Assembly (NCBI GenBank): GCA_903860915.1
Contig: CAIOSJ010000025.1
Location: forward strand, 124,001-188,000
Source: an uncultured Actinomycetes bacterium
GTDB lineage: Bacteria; Actinomycetota; Acidimicrobiia; Acidimicrobiales; RAAP-2
Reading direction: 5' to 3'
Length of the DNA stretch: 64,000 nt
Shown here: positions 59,091 through 64,000 of the stretch, in pieces
How positions within the stretch are numbered: the first letter of the stretch is position 1
Layout: the number at the start of each line of letters is the position of its first letter
Position numbers and translations under genes: made by a program
The notes under the pieces: model-generated
Database searches by the model: none
Told to the model about the DNA's origin: nothing
What the model saw: only the letters and a program-made list of their open reading frames with translations

Positions 59091-60236
59091 GTGAGCAATC
59101 CCGGATTCGAAACGCAAGCCATTCACGCGGGCCAGTCGCCCGACCCGACCACCGGGGCCGTCGTGCCACCGATCTACCAGGTCTCGACCTACAAGCAAGA
59201 CGGTGTGGGTGGCACTCGCGGTGGTCACGACTATTCGCGTTCGATCAATCCCACGCGTACCGCGCTGGAAGAGTGCCTCGCCACGCTCGAAGGTGGCGCT
59301 CGAGCCATGGCCTTCGCGTCGGGAATGGCGGCCTGCGACACTCTTCTTCGCTCCGTCTTGGCGCCGGGCGACCACGTGATTATCCCCAACGACGCCTACG
59401 GCGGTAGTTATCGGCTCTTCAAGCGCGTCCTCGAGCGTTGGGGCGTACGCCACACCCCGGTGGCGCTGGGCGACCTCGCTGCCGTCACGTCGGCGCTCGA
59501 GCCCGGGGTGACGAAGTTGGTCTGGATCGAGACGCCGACCAATCCGCTACTGGCCATCGCCGATATTTCAGCCGTGGCGGCGCTGGCCCACGCGGCTGGT
59601 GCGCTGGTCGCGGTTGATAACACCTTCGCCTCGCCGTACTTACAACAACCCCTCGCCCTGGGTGCCGACGTCGTGGTTCATTCCACGACGAAGTATCTAG
59701 GCGGCCACTCCGACGTCGTGGGGGGTGCGCTGGTGGCCAAGACAGAGGAACTCGGAGAAATACTGGCCTTTCACCACAATGCCATGGGCGCGATTGCCGG
59801 GCCCTTTGACTCGTGGCTGGTGTTGCGCGGAATTCGCACCTTGGCCCTAAGGGTGGAGCGCCACTGCGATAACGCCGAAAAGATTGTCGACTTCTTGAGT
59901 GCCCACCCGCGCGTCGCTACTGTCCTGTACCCCGGTCTCAGCACGCACCACAACCACGACGTCGCGAGTCGACAGATGAAGCGTTTTGGCGGCATGATTT
60001 CTTTTCTCATTGACGGGAACACTGACGACGCAATTTCGGTGTGTAACCGGGCGTCACTTTTTACCTTGGGTGAATCCCTCGGGGGAGTAGAAAGCTTGAT
60101 CGAACTTCCGGCGGCCATGACGCACGCCTCAGTTACGGGCTCGCAGTTAGAGGTTCCGGCGAATTTGATTCGCCTCTCGGTGGGGATCGAAACGGTCGAA
60201 GATCTCCTTGACGATCTCGTCGTGGCGCTGGGCTAA
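59091..60236 (+). CDS. metB: Cystathionine gamma-synthase/lyase
   Basis: FETQAIHAGQSPDPTTGAVVPPIYQVSTY, FASGMAA, VHSTTKYLGGHSDVVGG, SLGGVESLIELPAAMTHAS. Confidence 0.93.
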   Translation: MSNPGFETQAIHAGQSPDPTTGAVVPPIYQVSTYKQDGVGGTRGGHDYSRSINPTRTALEECLATLEGGARAMAFASGMAACDTLLRSVLAPGDHVIIPNDAYGGSYRLFKRVLERWGVRHTPVALGDLAAVTSALEPGVTKLVWIETPTNPLLAIADISAVAALAHAAGALVAVDNTFASPYLQQPLALGADVVVHSTTKYLGGHSDVVGGALVAKTEELGEILAFHHNAMGAIAGPFDSWLVLRGIRTLALRVERHCDNAEKIVDFLSAHPRVATVLYPGLSTHHNHDVASRQMKRFGGMISFLIDGNTDDAISVCNRASLFTLGESLGGVESLIELPAAMTHASVTGSQLEVPANLIRLSVGIETVEDLLDDLVVALG

Positions 60237-60829
60237 CTGCGAGTAACGGCGCGCAAACCACCCCAGGCGAAGGTCGCGATACGACTCGCCAGAACTTCGG
60301 CGCTATCGGTGGGTGGCGTTGGCCAGCCCAGGGACTCTTGCTGTACGAGCCAACTAATCGCGGCCCCTTCGGCCATACCGACGACGGCGGCCGAGAGTTG
60401 CCGACGGTGCTCGCCGTCAAGATCAACCGAGATGAGATCTTCGATGAACGAGGTCATCTGCGATTCAATAACGCGCAGCTGGCTCGCCATTTCGCTCTCG
60501 TGAGAGTGCAGGAAGAGAAAACGAAAAGCTGGTGTTTCACTGACGAGAAGATCGAAATAGACCCGAAAGGCCGTCTCGACAATGCCCCGTGGGTTCTTCG
60601 CTGAACTGGTGGCGCGGGCGAGGGAATCGAGGATGCGACTGGCCGTGACCGACATGATTTCTTCGTAGATGGCCTGCTTGTTGATGAAGTGGTTGTAGAG
60701 AATGGGTTTCGTGAAGCCCGCTTTTTCTGCGATGCCTTCCATGGTGGTGGCAACGAAGCCACGCTCGGCGAATTCGCAGAGTGCGATATTTAGTATCTCG
60801 TCGCGCCGCTCACCAGTGGAAATAGCCAT
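60233..60829 (-). CDS. TetR family transcriptional regulator
   Basis: RDEILNIALCEFAERGFVATTMEGIAEKAGFTKPILYNHFINKQAIYEEI. Confidence 0.9.
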   Translation of the reverse strand: MAISTGERRDEILNIALCEFAERGFVATTMEGIAEKAGFTKPILYNHFINKQAIYEEIMSVTASRILDSLARATSSAKNPRGIVETAFRVYFDLLVSETPAFRFLFLHSHESEMASQLRVIESQMTSFIEDLISVDLDGEHRRQLSAAVVGMAEGAAISWLVQQESLGWPTPPTDSAEVLASRIATFAWGGLRAVTRS

Positions 60830-60851
60830 CGGCAAATAGGCTAGGGGCGAA

Positions 60852-61880
60852 TTACAAAATCCCGACGGATGCCAGTACCGGAGCGATTCGACCCGGGAGT
60901 AGAGCGAGATCGTAGTTAGCTCTCGCGATGGCGTGATTTTTATCGAGCGACTCAGCGAAGGGGTCGGACATCGCTTCACGAATTCCGTCGAGGTCGTTCA
61001 AATCATAAAAGTGAAAGCCGTGTGATTCGATCTCGGCCATGACGGGGTAGGGGTAGCGAGCCAGTGGCTTGTGGTGGGCGACGGCTTCTATGACGGGGTT
61101 GCCAAAACCCTCCCAGGTGGAGGGCATGACGACCAGGTCGCAGCCGGCGTAGGCATCGTGGATGCTGGCACCTTGGGAAAGACCCCGACGCACGCCGGTC
61201 ATCGAGGAGCGGAGAATTCGTTCGAGATCATTGCCGAAACCATCCTCGGCTGCCCCGAGGAGCCAATAGATGGCCCCCAAGCGCTCGGCGAGGCGAATGC
61301 CCGCAGTGACGTTCTTGCGGGGAATGGCGCGAGTGGGCTGCAGAATCACGTGGGAGTTAGTGCGTACTTGGATGGATTGGCGCATGAGATCACGTCGACC
61401 GAGGGGCGGGTCAATCTCGAAGTGGTTGGGGATGGTAACCGCGGTCAGGCCGCGCTGGCGAAGTTCGATGCGACTGCGGTCATTGATTGTGACGTGGGCC
61501 CACGGACCTAAGTTCTTCGGCCCTTCGAGGTGGGCGAGGTGGGCGCGCTGCCAGGGCAGATCGTGGTGACGAAAGAGGGCGGCTCGATTGGCCAGAACTT
61601 CGTAGATGGCGTCACGCGCATCGAGGTTGAGGGGGAGGGAGGTCAGGTTCTCCACCAGAACCAAATCCACGTCATCGAAGATGCGGGTGAGCTCGGCGAC
61701 ATCGGGGTCGACCTCGGCTGCAATGGCGAGACCGGGGACAGTGAAATCGACTGGACCTTCGCCGGCCACCGTGATTATTTCGTGACCAAGTGTCCGTAGG
61801 GCGGACATCCACTTGTCGGCTTCAATAGAGACGCCATCGTTCATGCCGAGTCGAAAGCTGACTACCGCAATCTTGGCCAT
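60852..61880 (-). CDS. Glycosyltransferase (GT-B/GT4-like)
   Basis: SIHDAYAGCDLVVMPSTWEGFGNPVIEAVAHHKPLA. Confidence 0.88.
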   Translation of the reverse strand: MAKIAVVSFRLGMNDGVSIEADKWMSALRTLGHEIITVAGEGPVDFTVPGLAIAAEVDPDVAELTRIFDDVDLVLVENLTSLPLNLDARDAIYEVLANRAALFRHHDLPWQRAHLAHLEGPKNLGPWAHVTINDRSRIELRQRGLTAVTIPNHFEIDPPLGRRDLMRQSIQVRTNSHVILQPTRAIPRKNVTAGIRLAERLGAIYWLLGAAEDGFGNDLERILRSSMTGVRRGLSQGASIHDAYAGCDLVVMPSTWEGFGNPVIEAVAHHKPLARYPYPVMAEIESHGFHFYDLNDLDGIREAMSDPFAESLDKNHAIARANYDLALLPGRIAPVLASVGIL

Positions 61881-61930
61881 TGAGCAAGGTTAGGGCGATT
61901 TGACCTTAGGGGGAAGCGCAGGTGTCCTAG

Positions 61931-62935
<1,005 letters not shown>

Positions 62936-62944
62936 CGCCGTGGC

Positions 62945-63583
62945 GTGAACCTCGCTGCGGAACTCCACGACGTCATCGTCGCACCGTCGGGTTTCCCGGT
63001 GCTGAGTGGGCTCACGCTGGAAGTTCAGGTGGGCGAGTGCCTGTTATTAGAGGGCGCTAACGGAGCTGGTAAGACGAGCGCACTTCGACTGCTGGGCGGA
63101 CTCTCAACGGTGATTTCGGGCCACGGCCAAATTCTGGGTGTTGACATCGCGACGGGAGATCGCCGTGAGATTCGACGCCGGGTGGGTTGGCTCGGCCACG
63201 AAGGTTCCTTTTACGACGAACTGACGGTGGAGGAAAATCTCACCTACGCCTGCCGCCTCACCCAGCGACCTCGAGCATCGATTGCTGACGCCATTGAACG
63301 CGTGGGTCTTGGTGATCGCCGAGCGACGCGGACGGGGCTACTGAGTGCGGGACAACATCGCCGCGTGGCGCTGGCGTGGCTGCTTATTCTCCGACCAAGG
63401 CTGTGGCTACTCGACGAGCCCTTCGCAGCCCTCGACGCGACGGCCCGCGCGCTACTGCACGAGATTTTACGTGACGCCACGCAAGCGGGCGCGAGCATCG
63501 TCATGAGCAGCCACGAGAAGAATTTGGAATTCGCCACGGCCCCTCGTCGAGTAACTCTGCTTGGTGGTCGGGCGGCCTCGTGA
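62945..63583 (+). CDS. ccmA: ABC transporter ATPase, heme-exporter CcmA-like
   Basis: LLLEGANGAGKTSALRLLGGL, LSAGQHRRVALAWLL, LWLLDEPFAALD. Confidence 0.85.
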   Translation: MNLAAELHDVIVAPSGFPVLSGLTLEVQVGECLLLEGANGAGKTSALRLLGGLSTVISGHGQILGVDIATGDRREIRRRVGWLGHEGSFYDELTVEENLTYACRLTQRPRASIADAIERVGLGDRRATRTGLLSAGQHRRVALAWLLILRPRLWLLDEPFAALDATARALLHEILRDATQAGASIVMSSHEKNLEFATAPRRVTLLGGRAAS

Positions 63584-64000
63584 TACGTACGGCGATGCTG
63601 GTGGCCGCTAAGGATCTGCGGATTGAACTGCGCAGTCGCGTTTTGCTGTGGCAGGTAGTGCCCTTTGGCGTGATGGCGCTGATGTTGACGGGCCTGGCCA
63701 TGGGACCAAATTCGCAGAATGCGGCGAACCTCGCACCGGGCATGTTCTATCTGGTGCTGCTGTTCGTCGTTATCTTGACGGTGTCGCGAGCCTTCGCCAT
63801 TGAGTCGCCAGTCGGGACTTCTCAGTCGACCAAAATGCTGGGACTGGACCCGGCCGGAGTATTTTTAGGCAAAGCCTCGGCTATTTTTCTGCAGCTCTTG
63901 CTCGTGGGATCTGTGCTCCTGCTCGGTGCGGCAACGCTGCTACACATCGCGGCTGGAGTGGTACTTCACGCACTGCCGAGCGTTGTTCTAGCCCTCGGTG
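63580..64000 (+). CDS. ccmB: Heme exporter CcmB-like membrane protein (3' truncated by window)
   Basis: GTG start overlapping ccmA stop; VAAKDLRIELRSRVLLWQVVPFGVMALMLTGLAMGP, multi-TM. Confidence 0.8.
   Translation, partial: MIRTAMLVAAKDLRIELRSRVLLWQVVPFGVMALMLTGLAMGPNSQNAANLAPGMFYLVLLFVVILTVSRAFAIESPVGTSQSTKMLGLDPAGVFLGKASAIFLQLLLVGSVLLLGAATLLHIAAGVVLHALPSVVLALG

Overview
The window is a dense, high-GC actinobacterial chromosome segment (Acidimicrobiia-like by gene content, which is inference only). It is mostly housekeeping: purH(partial)-folD-cupin-metF, mdh, sdhCAB, an AAA/VWA chelatase-like pair, two whiB genes flanking ftcD, an MreB-like gene, a PDZ-Lon protease, a DivIVA-like protein, UPF0182, tRNA-fMet, two Gfo/Idh genes, a full histidine cluster (hisA divergent from yerC-hisG-hisD-hisCB-hisH-hisF-hisIE), a NadR-like gene, valS/cysS divergent, csp, acyl-CoA dehydrogenase, CBS-metB, a glycosyltransferase, gmd and ccmA-ccmB(partial). 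The most notable items are: (1) a 3.4 kb islet at the 3' end of tRNA-fMet, bounded by a two-block imperfect direct repeat and carrying an AbiE-type toxin-antitoxin pair plus an unknown membrane protein; (2) a HisC-HisB fusion ORF; (3) a DivIVA-like coiled-coil protein with a C-terminus resembling the phage Mu gpF/SPP1 gp7 minor-head module; (4) perfect CRP-type palindromes TGTGA-N6-TCACA upstream of both sdhCAB and a whiB gene; (5) many TANNNT hexamers placed 6-7 nt before start codons, suggesting leaderless transcription, including an overlapping bidirectional -10 between valS and cysS; (6) a DUF2342/zincin-like protein that seems to lack its histidine ligands. No CRISPR array, rRNA, transposase, integrase or prophage was seen.
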